DNA of 64,000 nucleotides from Neisseria bergeri (GTDB lineage Bacteria; Pseudomonadota; Gammaproteobacteria; Burkholderiales; Neisseriaceae): NCBI GenBank assembly GCA_003044455.1, contig POWY01000001.1, positions 1 to 64,000 of the forward strand, read 5' to 3'. Shown piece by piece: positions 43,768 to 52,478 of this stretch (position 1 is its first letter; each line of letters starts with the position of its first letter). The notes under the pieces were generated by a model. It saw only the letters and a program-made list of their open reading frames with translations, ran no database searches and was not told where the DNA came from. The position numbers and the translations under genes were made by a program.

Positions 43768-44227
43768 CTTCCGCCGTCATTCCCGCGCAGGCGGGAATCT
43801 GGAAATGAAAAACCACGGTGTTATCGGCAATGACTGAAACCGGAGAAATGACGAAATTGAAGCGTGCGGAAATGTGTCGGAAATTGCTGAAGCCGGATAA
43901 ACTAGATTCCCGCTTTTGCGGGAATGACGGGATTTTAGGTTTTTGGTTTGTTTTCGCGGCAATGATGGGATTTTAGGTTTTTGGTTTGTTTTCACGGCAA
44001 TGATGGGATTTTAAATTGCAGGTATTTACCGGGAAAAACGGCAAGCCCTCCGCCGTCATTCCCGCGCAGGCGGGAATCTAGAAATGAAAAACCACGGTGT
44101 TATCGGAAATGATTGAAACCGGAGAAATGACGGAATCGAAGCGTGTGGAAATGTGTCGGAAATTGCTGAAGCCGGATAAACTAGATTCCCGCTTTTGCGG
44201 GAATGACGGGATTTTAGGTTTTTGTTT
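43768..44227. repeat. Tandemly duplicated NIME unit with four dRS3 copies
   Basis: dRS3 copies start at 43779, 43906, 44058 and 44185. The segment from the first to the second recurs 279 bp later almost unchanged. Short repeats of a GATTTTAGGTTTTTGGTTTG motif fill the join. No gene is present between recG and argC. Confidence 0.8.
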
Positions 44228-44291
44228 TCGTGGGAATGGATGGGCCCAAAGCCGTCCGAACCAAAAAAAACCGCCGCTTTCAGACGGCATC

Positions 44292-44321
44292 AAAAAACCG
44301 CAGGCACGATGCCTGCGGTTT
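44292..44321 (-). terminator. Intrinsic terminator of argC
   Basis: AACCGCAGGCA and TGCCTGCGGTT flank a 3-nt loop. The left flank AAAAAA becomes the U-run on the minus strand. Confidence 0.85.
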
Positions 44322-44333
44322 GCCGTTTGCGCT

Positions 44334-45377
44334 TCAGGGGAGCAGGGGGATTGCGCCCAAGCCGTGTGTTTCCTTCAGTCCGAACATGATGTTCATATTT
44401 TGCACCGCCTGACCCGCCGCGCCTTTGACGAGGTTGTCGATGACGGAAAGGACGACCCACACATCGGATTGCGCCGCCTGTTGGATGCTGATGCGGCAGA
44501 GGTTTGCGCCGCGCACGCTGCGGGTTTCTGGTGTCGAACCGGCGGGCAGGATGTCCACGAACAGGCTGTCGCGGTAATAGTCGCGCAGGATGGTTTCGGG
44601 GCAGATGCCGTCTGAAAGGTGGAGGTAAACGGTGGCGTGCATACCGCGTATCATCGGCGCGAGGTGCGGCGTGAACACGAATCCTTCGGCGATGCCGTCC
44701 TGAAGCCCGGCGATGGTCTGCCTGATTTCGGGCAGGTGGCGGTGTCCGGCTATGCCGTAGGCTTTGAAGTTGTCGCCGGCTTCGCACAGCAGCGAACCGA
44801 CATTGCCTTTCCTGCCCGCGCCGGACACGCCGGATTTGCAGTCGGCAATCAGCGGCATACCGGGCTTCAGACGGCATTGCCGCAACAGCGGCACGAGCGG
44901 CAGGGAAACGCAGGTCGGGTAGCAGCCGGGGTTGGCGACGAGGCGTGCCTGTGCGACGGCTTCGCGGTTGAGTTCGCTCAATCCGTACACGGCTTGGGGA
45001 ACGAGGCCGGGGGCGGCGTGGGTCATGCCGTACCAGTGTTCCCAGGTCGGAATGTCGCGTATGCGGAAGTCGGCGGAGAGGTCGATGACGCGCACGCCCT
45101 GTTCCAAAAGGCGCGGCGCGTCTTTCATGGCGATGCCGTTGGGCGTGGCGAAGAAGACTACATCGCATTGTTCCAAACCTGCCTGCTCGGGCGTTTGGAA
45201 GGCGAGGCCGTACACGCCGCGCAGACTCGGAAAGTAATCGGCAACTGCGGTCCCCGCTTCGCTGCGGCTGGTTACGGCGGCAACTTCGACATCGGGATGG
45301 GCGGCAAGCAGGCGCAGCAGTTCCACGCCCGTGTAGCCCGTCGCGCCGACAATGCCGGCTTTGATTTTTTTGTTCAT
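44334..45377 (-). CDS. argC: N-acetyl-gamma-glutamyl-phosphate reductase
   Basis: A 347-aa NADPH-dependent enzyme, third step of arginine synthesis. The N-terminal Rossmann motif is [17 protein letters not shown]. Catalytic Cys152 is in [14 protein letters not shown], and HRHLPEI and [17 protein letters not shown] are family motifs. ATG 45377 is preceded by AAAAGGAAATACG. Its leader (to about 45500) contains three hairpins. Confidence 0.95.
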   Translation of the reverse strand: MNKKIKAGIVGATGYTGVELLRLLAAHPDVEVAAVTSRSEAGTAVADYFPSLRGVYGLAFQTPEQAGLEQCDVVFFATPNGIAMKDAPRLLEQGVRVIDLSADFRIRDIPTWEHWYGMTHAAPGLVPQAVYGLSELNREAVAQARLVANPGCYPTCVSLPLVPLLRQCRLKPGMPLIADCKSGVSGAGRKGNVGSLLCEAGDNFKAYGIAGHRHLPEIRQTIAGLQDGIAEGFVFTPHLAPMIRGMHATVYLHLSDGICPETILRDYYRDSLFVDILPAGSTPETRSVRGANLCRISIQQAAQSDVWVVLSVIDNLVKGAAGQAVQNMNIMFGLKETHGLGAIPLLP

Positions 45378-45401
45378 CGTATTTCCTTTTCGGTTGAAAC
45401 C

Positions 45402-45499
45402 CCGCCCTTCAGGGCGGCAGGATCAGACTTTATTCGGGAGGGGCGCAACCCCTTCCAAATCAGGACGACACATAGGGCGGTGCTTTATGTGTCGTCCTG
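45402..45499 (-). promoter_or_regulatory. Triple-hairpin leader upstream of argC
   Basis: In the direction of argC there are three hairpins. The first has a perfect 14-bp stem (45486-45499 with 45461-45474, 11-nt loop), the second is AGGGG/CCCCT around 45437-45452, and the third is CCGCCCT-GA-AGGGCGG (45402-45417). The last resembles the end hairpin of IS200/IS605-type elements. The block could be an insertion-sequence relic or a structured leader. Confidence 0.5.
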
Positions 45500-45539
45500 T
45501 GTGTTGAAACATGGTTTTTCCTTTGTGTGGTTGGCGGGT

Positions 45540-45579
45540 ATGCCGTCCGAACGCTGCAAAACTGCGGTTCAGACGGCAT
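45540..45579 (-). terminator. Terminator of the DUF6636 gene (variant DUS pair)
   Basis: ATGCCGTCCGAACGC (from 45540) pairs with GCGGTTCAGACGGCAT (ending 45579). On the minus strand G-U wobble keeps the stem paired. Only the right arm is a perfect DUS. Confidence 0.6.
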
Positions 45580-45585
45580 TCTGTT

Positions 45586-46035
45586 TTAAAACATACGCTG
45601 CCATTTGCGGTTGAGCAGGAAGCCGTGTCCTGCCGAGTTGGTGCAGAGTACGCCGTTTTCAAGGCTGCCGCACTGCCAGCCTTTTCCTTTGGCGGTGTGT
45701 CCGTAGGCGAGGACGGGTGGTTCGGGGCTGTACGGGTAGTCGCTGTAACAGCTCATGTAGGCTTTCCCTTTGTTGTCGATGTTGAACACATTGCCCCAGT
45801 CGAATCCGCATCCTTTGGGTTTCGGCATGGCGGGTTTGGTATTGTCGGTTTCGCGGATGAAGCAGGATACGCCGTGCCACGGTTCTTCGCCTTCCGGCGG
45901 TCCGGTGTCGCCGCCGCAGACGATGTTGCCGCTCGGGGATTGGAAATTGACGGCGAAAATGCCGTCGCTGGTGTCGGCATATGCGTGCGCGAAGGCTAGG
46001 GTTGCGGAAAGGATGAGGAAGGTTTTGCACAACAT
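45586..46035 (-). CDS. Secreted DUF6636-like protein
   Basis: A 149-aa protein with a signal peptide (FLILSATLAFAHAYA). The mature domain has about six Cys (for example NIVCGGD, VSCFIRE, GCGFDWG, MSCYSD, WQCGSLE, VLCTNSAGHGF), suggesting disulfides. The pattern matches small secreted proteins annotated as DUF6636 in actinobacteria and neisseriae; the function is unknown. It is separated by 3 bp from yihY upstream, so the two are probably co-transcribed. Confidence 0.7.
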   Translation of the reverse strand: MLCKTFLILSATLAFAHAYADTSDGIFAVNFQSPSGNIVCGGDTGPPEGEEPWHGVSCFIRETDNTKPAMPKPKGCGFDWGNVFNIDNKGKAYMSCYSDYPYSPEPPVLAYGHTAKGKGWQCGSLENGVLCTNSAGHGFLLNRKWQRMF

Positions 46036-46038
46036 GGC

Positions 46039-47289
46039 TTATCCTCCGGATGTTGTGGGGGAATTGGGGGAAGCGGTTTGTTTGGTCTGAGCGTCAAACT
46101 CCGCCAGCGTCATGTTTAAAGTCTGCAAACACGGCGTCATTACCGCATCGACAGCTTGGTTCACATGATCCCTTTCCACAGGCAACGGGCGGTAAACGAA
46201 GAGCTTGAAGAGTTCGCTCAACTCAATCGAATCCGCCCCCGTTTTCAAAACCCAGCCCTGTCTGCCGGAGTAGATATAGCCGTACCGCGCCAGCTTTTCC
46301 AGAAGCTCGCCCAACTCGTCGTAGCCCATATTGATATGCCGTCTGAACTCCTGAACGGACAGGGTTCGGCCTTCTTTTTGCGCCGCATCCAGAAGCAGCA
46401 GGATTTTCAACACGTCGTCAAACCGTCCGCGCGAGTCGAAACCCCTGCGGAAGGCCTCGCCCTGCCAATAAGACAGCGACGAAGTCAGCACCGCGCCGCC
46501 CAACAACAGCGTCCACAGCAGGTTTAACCAAAGCAGGAAAAACGGCACGGCGGCAAATGCGCCGTAAATCGAGCGGTAGCCGTCGAAATTGCCCATATAC
46601 CAGGTGAACAGGAAACGTGCCGTCTCCAGGCAGAATGCCGTAATCAAAGCCCCGACAAACGCCTGCCGGGCGGGCACGAAGCGGTTGGGCACGAAGCGGT
46701 ACAGCCCCCACAACAAGACGGTCATGAAAGCCAGCCTTGCCGCCGTCTTCAACGCGTCCGCCCATTGTTGCGCTCCGGAGGAGAGTACGGAGTCTTGAAC
46801 CGACCCGACCATAAAGGAAATGCCCACACCCAGAGACAGCGGCCCGAAAGTCAGCAACGCCCAATAAACGAGGAACTGCATCATCCAAGGGCGTTGCGTG
46901 TTAACCCGCCAGATGTGGTTGAACGCATTGTCTATCGTCCGAATCAGCATCAGCGAGGTTACGACCAGCATCACGCTGCCGATGGCGGTCAGCCGGTTTG
47001 CCTGATCGCGGAATGCGTCGATATAGTCGAACACCATATCCGCACCCTGCGGCACAATGGTTTGGTTGACGAAGGAGACGAACGAATCCGACCAGCGGTC
47101 AAACACGGGGAAAATCGAAGCGACCGCGACCATTACGGTCAGTACGGGGACGAGTGCCAGCAGCGTCGTAAACGTCATGCTTGCCGCCGCCTGCGGTACG
47201 CGTTCTTCATCAAAGCGGCGGACGACGAACCATGCAAACGCACAGATTTTATTGTCTGCCAAACCTTGCAAACGTTGTAAAAAGGTCAT
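46039..47289 (-). CDS. YihY family inner membrane protein
   Basis: A 416-aa polytopic protein. The N-terminal RVPQAAASMTFTTLLALVPVL, IGSVMLVVTSLMLIRTIDNAFNHIW and YGAFAAVPFFLLWLNLLW are YihY (formerly ribonuclease BN) family motifs. About six transmembrane helices are followed by a cytoplasmic C-terminal extension of 130 residues resembling a winged helix (FRRHINMGYDELGELLEKLA). The old RNase BN label is not supported biochemically. Confidence 0.9.
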   Translation of the reverse strand: MTFLQRLQGLADNKICAFAWFVVRRFDEERVPQAAASMTFTTLLALVPVLTVMVAVASIFPVFDRWSDSFVSFVNQTIVPQGADMVFDYIDAFRDQANRLTAIGSVMLVVTSLMLIRTIDNAFNHIWRVNTQRPWMMQFLVYWALLTFGPLSLGVGISFMVGSVQDSVLSSGAQQWADALKTAARLAFMTVLLWGLYRFVPNRFVPARQAFVGALITAFCLETARFLFTWYMGNFDGYRSIYGAFAAVPFFLLWLNLLWTLLLGGAVLTSSLSYWQGEAFRRGFDSRGRFDDVLKILLLLDAAQKEGRTLSVQEFRRHINMGYDELGELLEKLARYGYIYSGRQGWVLKTGADSIELSELFKLFVYRPLPVERDHVNQAVDAVMTPCLQTLNMTLAEFDAQTKQTASPNSPTTSGG

Positions 47290-47378
47290 AATTTCTTGCC
47301 CGGTCAGTAGGTTGGGCGTTGATGCCCGATGTTATAGCCAGTTTTGCCGTCAGGAACAAATGCCTGAACTGCGGCTGT

Positions 47379-47415
47379 TTCAGACGGCATCGGGACAACC
47401 GTTATGCCGTCTGAA
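47379..47415. repeat. Inverted DUS pair upstream of the flavodoxin relic
   Basis: TTCAGACGGCAT (47379-47390) and ATGCCGTCTGAA (47404-47415) face each other across 13 bp. It lies in the promoter region between divergent yihY and the relic gene. Confidence 0.7.
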
Positions 47416-47443
47416 GACCGAACCATTTTAACGGAATCCGCCT

Positions 47444-47708
47444 ATGAACCCAAATCCCCCTCAAAATCTTCGTCCTCTACTATTCCCAAAACGGCAGCAC
47501 CCGCAATCCCGCCCGCCGAATCGCTCGCGGCATCGACAGCGTCGAAGGTTGCGAAGCCGTATTGCTTACCGTTCCCAAAGTGTCCGCCGTCTGCGAAGCC
47601 GTCGAAAAAGATATTTCCGACAGCGGCCCCGTCCCGACCGCCGAAGAAAACAATATCGCCTTCGCACAAAGCAAACGCTTGGCGGAACTCGCCGTCAAGT
47701 CGGCATAA
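47444..47708 (+). pseudogene. Flavodoxin-like (WrbA-type NAD(P)H:quinone oxidoreductase) relic
   Basis: A start ATG (MNPNPP) is followed by a run of five C, after which the protein-like frame shifts. Removing one C gives MNPNPLKIFVLYYSQNGSTR, the FMN-binding N-terminus of WrbA-like proteins. The frame then continues RRIARGIDSVEGCEAVLL and ends in AEENNIAFAQSKRLAEL and AVKSA at the TAA, which looks like the C-terminus of the same family. The middle of the expected protein of about 190 aa is missing. So the gene has a +1 frameshift and a large internal deletion and is not functional as a reductase. Confidence 0.75.
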
Positions 47709-47716
47709 GCTGCGTG

Positions 47717-47749
47717 TTCAGACGGCATGGCGTTCAGATGCCGTCTGAA
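47717..47749. repeat. Inverted DUS pair between the relic and queC
   Basis: TTCAGACGGCAT (47717-47728) and ATGCCGTCTGAA (47738-47749) face each other across 9 bp, about 85 bp before queC, with no T-run. Confidence 0.7.
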
Positions 47750-47832
47750 CGCGTTTGCCTGTATAATCCGCGTCTTTACTGTCCAACTTCGCGGTTCGCA
47801 AACCTCCCGCGTTACCAAAACTAGGATTCGAT

Positions 47833-48492
47833 ATGTCAAACCAAAAAGCCTTGGTCATCTTTTCGGGCGGTCAGGATTCGACCACCTGCCTGATTCAGGC
47901 AATCCAAACCTACGGGCGCGAAAACGTCCAAGCCATCACCTTCCGATACGGGCAACGCCACGCCGTCGAGCTGGAACGCGCCCGCTGGATTGCGCAGGAT
48001 TTGGGTGTCAGTCAAACCGTACTCGACTTGAGCCTGATGCGGCAGATTACGCACAATGCCCTGATGGACGAAACCGCCGCCATCGAAACCGTCGGCAACG
48101 GTGTTCCCAATACCTTTGTGGACGGGCGCAACGCGCTTTTCCTGCTTTACGCCGCCATTTTTGCCAAAGGGCATGGGATACGGCACATCATCGCGGGCGT
48201 GTGCGAAACCGATTTTTCCGGCTATCCCGACTGCCGCGACGTGTTTGTCAAATCGATGAACGTTACCCTCAATCTGGCGATGGACTACGATTTTCAAATC
48301 CACACGCCGCTGATGTACCTGACCAAGGCGCAAACGTGGGCGTTGGCGGACGAAATGGGCGCGCTGGACTATATCCGCGAACAGACCCACACCTGCTACA
48401 AGGGCATCGTCGGAGGCTGCCGCGAATGCCCGAGCTGTATTTTGCGCGAACGCGGGCTGGCGGAATATTTGGAAAGTAAAAAGGCCGTCTGA
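47833..48492 (+). CDS. queC: 7-cyano-7-deazaguanine synthase QueC
   Basis: A 219-aa enzyme that makes preQ0 from 7-carboxy-7-deazaguanine, ATP and ammonia. [18 protein letters not shown] is the PP-loop, [17 protein letters not shown] follows, and the zinc site is in [19 protein letters not shown]. The stop codon lies within an AG-type DUS, AGGCCGTCTGAA (48482-48493). It leads the queuosine group of this region. Confidence 0.95.
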   Translation: MSNQKALVIFSGGQDSTTCLIQAIQTYGRENVQAITFRYGQRHAVELERARWIAQDLGVSQTVLDLSLMRQITHNALMDETAAIETVGNGVPNTFVDGRNALFLLYAAIFAKGHGIRHIIAGVCETDFSGYPDCRDVFVKSMNVTLNLAMDYDFQIHTPLMYLTKAQTWALADEMGALDYIREQTHTCYKGIVGGCRECPSCILRERGLAEYLESKKAV

Positions 48493-48519
48493 ACGCGCGC
48501 AAAGCACAAGGAATACGAT

Positions 48520-49035
48520 ATGCCCAAGCTTCATATGTTTTACCTCGGCGGTAACGCAGGCCGCTCCAATATCGAAGTGCACGACATCCAATTTGCCGTG
48601 TGCGACGACTACCGCGAAGCCGTCCCCGCACTCAAAGCCGCGTGGTTCGGCGATGCGGACAAAATCCACATCGACGGTTGGCAGGTTGTCGAATGGGCGG
48701 ACGGTTACGACATCGCCGTATCCGAAACGCCCAAAACGGAAATGCCGTCTGAACACGCCCCGCGCCTGTATTTCGCCAATGTCGGCGGTTATCGCGCGGG
48801 GCAGCTTGCCGAGGCGCACGCTTTCGGGCTGTTCGCCGCCGCCACGCCTGCCGAAGCCAAACAAAAAGCCCTGCAAACCCTGTTGACCGACTATGTTCAG
48901 CAGCATAAAGACAACTTGAAAGACGTGGACAACCTGCTTGCGCTCGACCGCATCGGCAATTTCCATATCCGCCTGACCCCGAATCCGCACGGCAAACCCG
49001 CCGAAATCGGCTTTCAAGGCTATTTGCCCATTTGA
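48520..49035 (+). CDS. DUF1543 family protein
   Basis: A 171-aa soluble protein. KLHMFYLGGNAGRSNIEVHD and FAVCDDYREAVPALKAAWFG at the start and a second related half (RLYFANVGGYRAGQLAEAHAF, then TPAEAKQKALQTLL) fit DUF1543, in which the two halves look like internal repeats. It sits between queC and queD with gaps of 27 and 6 bp, so it is in the queuosine operon, but its role is unknown. Confidence 0.82.
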   Translation: MPKLHMFYLGGNAGRSNIEVHDIQFAVCDDYREAVPALKAAWFGDADKIHIDGWQVVEWADGYDIAVSETPKTEMPSEHAPRLYFANVGGYRAGQLAEAHAFGLFAAATPAEAKQKALQTLLTDYVQQHKDNLKDVDNLLALDRIGNFHIRLTPNPHGKPAEIGFQGYLPI

Positions 49036-49041
49036 GAACCC

Positions 49042-49464
49042 ATGAAAATCACCAAAATCTTCACCTTCGACTCTTCACACATGCTCGACGGGCATGACGG
49101 CAAATGCCAAAACCTGCACGGGCATACCTACAAACTCGAAATCACCGTTTCAGACGGCATTATCAAAGGCGGCGCGAAAGACGGTATGGTGATGGACTTT
49201 ACCGACTTGAAAGCCATTGTCAAACAACACATTACCGACCCCTTCGACCACGCCTTCATCTACGACGGCGGCAACGGCCGTGAATGCCAAATCGCCGCGC
49301 TTTTGGAAGGCTGGAATATGAAAACCCTGCGCCTGCCCTGCCGCACCACTGCCGAAAATATGGCGGTCGAAATGTACGACCGTTTGAAAAACGCGGGGCT
49401 GAACGTGTGCAGCGTGAAATTGTGGGAAACACCGACATCGTGTGCGGAGTATGAAGGGGAGTAG
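49042..49464 (+). CDS. queD: 6-carboxy-5,6,7,8-tetrahydropterin synthase QueD
   Basis: A 140-aa zinc enzyme of the PTPS family, making 6-carboxytetrahydropterin from dihydroneopterin triphosphate. Zinc His residues are in FDSSHMLDGHDGKCQNLHGHTYKLE, shown here as FDSSHML and NLHGHTYKLE; the catalytic Cys is in GKCQN. MVMDFTDLKAIVK and DPFDHAFI follow. It starts 6 bp after the DUF1543 gene. Confidence 0.94.
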   Translation: MKITKIFTFDSSHMLDGHDGKCQNLHGHTYKLEITVSDGIIKGGAKDGMVMDFTDLKAIVKQHITDPFDHAFIYDGGNGRECQIAALLEGWNMKTLRLPCRTTAENMAVEMYDRLKNAGLNVCSVKLWETPTSCAEYEGE

Positions 49465-49489
49465 GGAATATCTTGAACGTATCGATATA

Positions 49490-49647
49490 GTAAATTCAAA
49501 TAAGACATGCCCAACCGCGTCATTCCCGCGCAGGTGGGAATCCAGACCTTGATTTATCAGGAATATTTAAAAATTGCAGCAATTCCAAATCTCTGGATTC
49601 CCGCCTGCGCGGAAAGGACGGTTTAGAGCGTCCTTATTTGAATTTAC
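49490..49647. mobile_element. 158-bp inverted-repeat element containing dRS3 sequences
   Basis: Perfect 15-bp terminal inverted repeats, GTAAATTCAAATAAG and CTTATTTGAATTTAC, bound a segment with a dRS3 at 49522-49541 and a degenerate one at 49597-49616. It interrupts the DNA between queD and the DUF1304 gene. It looks like a small non-autonomous element that has captured a NIME or into which one was built. It is not a Correia element, because the termini differ. Confidence 0.7.
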
Positions 49648-49731
49648 CGTAAAACGGTTTTTTCTCCTGTGCGGATTCTCCGTTCTTCAGACGGCATTTC
49701 ATCTCAAACGTACCCATTAAAAGGAACACCC

Positions 49732-50103
49732 ATGAAACTTCTTTCCACCATTCTCGTCCTCTTCGTCGCCGCCGAACATTTTTACATCGCCTGGCTTGAA
49801 ATGACGCAGATTCCCAGCGAAAAAGCGGCGGAAACGTTCAAGCTGCCTTATGAATTTATGGAACAAAAGCGCGTGCAGACCTTGTTTGGCAACCAAGGGC
49901 TGTACAACGGTTTTCTCGGCATCGGGCTTTTGTGGGCGCGGTTTGCCGCTCCGGATAATGCCGTTTACGGCGCGACGATCCTGTTTCTCGGCTTCGTCCT
50001 GATTGCCGCCGCGTGGGGCGCGTTTTCGTCCGGCAACAAAGGCATACTCGTCAAACAAGGTTTACCCGCATTTTTGGCAGCGGCGGCGGTGTTGGCGGTA
50101 TGA
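49732..50103 (+). CDS. DUF1304 family small membrane protein
   Basis: A 123-aa inner-membrane protein with four hydrophobic segments. LLSTILVLFVAAEHFYIAWLEM and NQGLYNGFLGIGLLWA match DUF1304. The ribosome-binding site is AAAAGGAACACCC. Its stop overlaps the queE start (ATGA), so expression is coupled to queE. The function is unknown. Confidence 0.88.
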   Translation: MKLLSTILVLFVAAEHFYIAWLEMTQIPSEKAAETFKLPYEFMEQKRVQTLFGNQGLYNGFLGIGLLWARFAAPDNAVYGATILFLGFVLIAAAWGAFSSGNKGILVKQGLPAFLAAAAVLAV

Positions 50104-50738
50104 AAAAAATCAATGTTGCCCCCGAAAATCCCCAATACCGCATCGTTGAAATCTTTGAAAGCCTGCAAGGTGAGGGCTGGAATACGGGTATGCCTGCCGT
50201 TTTCGTCCGCTTGGGCAAATGCAATCTGGCGTGCGGCTGGTGTGATACCGATTATTTGACATTCGGTATGATGAGCCTGTCCGACATTTTAGGTCGTCTG
50301 AAAACCTACGCCGCCCGCAACATCATCATCACCGGCGGCGAACCGACCATCCAGCCGCATCTCGACACCCTCTTGAACGCGCTCAAAGCCGAAGGTTATT
50401 TCCTCTGTATCGAAACCAACGGACTCAATCCCGCGCCGCCGCAAATCGACTACACCGCCACCAGCCCCAAAGCCTGCTATGCCGCCAAATACGAAAAAAG
50501 CTGTATCGAAACCGCCGACGAAGTGCGGATTGTTGCCGACGGCGATGTCGTCGGGTTCTGCGAAAATATGGAACGCAAAATCCGCGCGCATCATTACTAC
50601 CTTTCGCCCTGCGAACAAAACGGCGCAATGAACATCTACGACACCATCCGCCAAATCGGTATTTTAAACAGCCGCCCCGACACCCACGTGCATTGGCAGT
50701 TGAGCGTGCAGACGCATAAATGGGCGGGGATAGAGTAG
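50100..50738 (+). CDS. queE: 7-carboxy-7-deazaguanine synthase QueE (radical SAM)
   Basis: A 212-aa radical SAM enzyme converting 6-carboxytetrahydropterin to 7-carboxy-7-deazaguanine. The cluster-binding cysteines are in LGKCNLACGWCDTD, the GGEP motif is in IIITGGEPTIQ, and FESLQGEGWNTGMPAVFVR is the typical start. Start ATG 50100 overlaps the DUF1304 stop. A mucosa-type DUS, AGGTCGTCTGAA (50292-50303), is inside the frame. With queC and queD it covers all steps from the pterin to preQ0. Confidence 0.95.
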   Translation: MKKINVAPENPQYRIVEIFESLQGEGWNTGMPAVFVRLGKCNLACGWCDTDYLTFGMMSLSDILGRLKTYAARNIIITGGEPTIQPHLDTLLNALKAEGYFLCIETNGLNPAPPQIDYTATSPKACYAAKYEKSCIETADEVRIVADGDVVGFCENMERKIRAHHYYLSPCEQNGAMNIYDTIRQIGILNSRPDTHVHWQLSVQTHKWAGIE

Positions 50739-50974
50739 TTTAAGTAGTGTAACTCAAAGGGTCGGCGTACCGTTTTGCCGATGTTTGACATACGGGAAGT
50801 GTACCGCTTCCGCGTGAAACTGCCGGCATTTCCGCTGCCTAATTGGTTCGGAACCTTACTGAATAAGATGCTGCCGTTGGGTACAAGCTTGGCTTCCTAA
50901 GTTCTGATAGTCTTTTGAACCTTGCCGATACCCTTTGTCAGTGCACGCAAATGGCAGGGTTGGGGGAAAACGAA
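50739..50974. other. Intergenic DNA with no recognised gene
   Basis: About 235 bp after queE. A GGAAG-TGTACCG-CTTCC hairpin near 50798-50816 is the only structure noted. No ORF, dRS3 or Correia ends are visible. Confidence 0.6.
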
Positions 50975-51015
50975 ATGCCGTCTGAAACAGAATGCTGTTT
51001 CAGACGGTATTTTTC
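50975..51015. terminator. DUS-pair hairpin before tRNA-Pro
   Basis: ATGCCGTCTGAA (50975-50986) and TTCAGACGGTAT (50999-51010) are inverted and the stem extends through ACAG/CTGT around a 4-nt loop, followed by TTTTT. It can terminate queE-side transcription and, in reverse, tRNA-Pro. Confidence 0.8.
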
Positions 51016-51072
51016 TGTTGCCGCCAAAAGGGAAAAACCGCCTCGGCAATGTATGCTGAGGCGGTTTGGATT

Positions 51073-51149
<77 letters not shown>

Positions 51150-51372
51150 AATTAAGTAAGGCGTGATTATAGCGCAAAAAATACGGCGTGCCTATACCGT
51201 TTTGCCTTTTTGCCGCGTGTCGGGCGGATTTAAAACGCTGTGTTTGAATACAGTGTTGATAAGCATCCTTATCTTCAAGTAATTCAATAGGATAAATTTC
51301 TACTTAACCGGAAAATCATTGCCTTTCCCTGACAAACGGTTGAAATCGGCAGATTGTTGAAACGCAGCTGGT

Positions 51373-52458
51373 TTAAAAGGCTTCGCCGACTTTTACGCCG
51401 CCCGCCGTGTCCTGCGGCGAAGTCAAACGGGAGGTCAAGGCTTGCGCCGCTTGAAAATCCGCCGTCTGCATCACGGCTTGCGCGGCGGCACTGCCGAGCG
51501 TGTTGGCCATGTATTGCCAACGTTGCGCCAAAGCGGGATTGTCGGGAATGCGGAAATCTTCGCGCAGTTCGTCCACAAGGTCGGGACGGTTGCAGACGAG
51601 GACGATGTCGCAACCTGCTTCAAACGACAGTCGGGCGCGTTCTTTGATGCCGCCTGCCCCGCACGCGCCTTCCATGGTCAAATCGTCAGAGAAAATCACG
51701 CCTTTGAACCCGATGTCGCGGCGCAAAATCTGTTTGAGCCAGATTTCGGAAAAACCGGCGGGCTTGGCATCCACTTGCGGATAAACGACGTGGGCGGGCA
51801 TAACCGCCGCCATACCTTCGCGGCTCATGCTGCGGAAGGGGATAAGGTCGGCGGTTTCGAGTTCGGACAGGCTGCGCCTGTCTTCCGGCAAGACCAGATG
51901 GCTGTCTCCTTCGACAAATCCGTGTCCGGGAAAATGTTTGCCGCATGATTTCATGCCGCCTTTTTCCAAACCTTTTTGAAGGGCGAGGGCAAGGCGGGTT
52001 ACGGCTTCGGGGTTACGGTGGAAACTGCGGTTGCCGATGACGGGGCAGTTTCCCCAGTCCAAATCCAAGACAGGAGTGAAGGACAAGTCGATGCCGCAGG
52101 CGGAAAGCTCGGTTGCCAACACCCATCCGATGTGTTCGGCATGAGTTTCGGCAGTTTCCGCGCCTTCACTGTCCCAAATCTCGCCGAGCGTACTCATTGC
52201 GGGCAGGCGGGTGAAGCCTTCGATGAAACGTTGTACCCTGCCGCCTTCGTGATCGACGGCGATGATGAGTTCGGGTGTGCGCAGGGCTTTGATTTCGGCG
52301 GTAAGTTCTTTGAGCTGTTCGATGTTTTGGAAGTTGCGGCGGAAGAGGATGATGCCGCCGATTGCGGGGTCGAGCAGGCGTTGCTTTTCTTCTTCGGTCA
52401 GGCGGAAGGCGGCAATGTCTGCCATGATGGGACCGCGCGGAATATGGGGAACAGTCAT
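51373..52458 (-). CDS. nagZ: Beta-N-acetylhexosaminidase NagZ
   Basis: A 361-aa cytoplasmic glycosidase (GH3) that removes GlcNAc from GlcNAc-anhydroMurNAc muropeptides during peptidoglycan recycling. KHFPGHG with the catalytic His, SDDLTM with the nucleophile Asp, and AVDHEGGRVQRF are NagZ signatures. ATG 52458 has GGAG nine bases upstream; a TTG 15 bases earlier is unlikely. It follows an NhaC antiporter gene and a DUS palindrome. Confidence 0.94.
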   Translation of the reverse strand: MTVPHIPRGPIMADIAAFRLTEEEKQRLLDPAIGGIILFRRNFQNIEQLKELTAEIKALRTPELIIAVDHEGGRVQRFIEGFTRLPAMSTLGEIWDSEGAETAETHAEHIGWVLATELSACGIDLSFTPVLDLDWGNCPVIGNRSFHRNPEAVTRLALALQKGLEKGGMKSCGKHFPGHGFVEGDSHLVLPEDRRSLSELETADLIPFRSMSREGMAAVMPAHVVYPQVDAKPAGFSEIWLKQILRRDIGFKGVIFSDDLTMEGACGAGGIKERARLSFEAGCDIVLVCNRPDLVDELREDFRIPDNPALAQRWQYMANTLGSAAAQAVMQTADFQAAQALTSRLTSPQDTAGGVKVGEAF

Positions 52459-52478
52459 TTCGGTTTGCTCCAAAAAGC

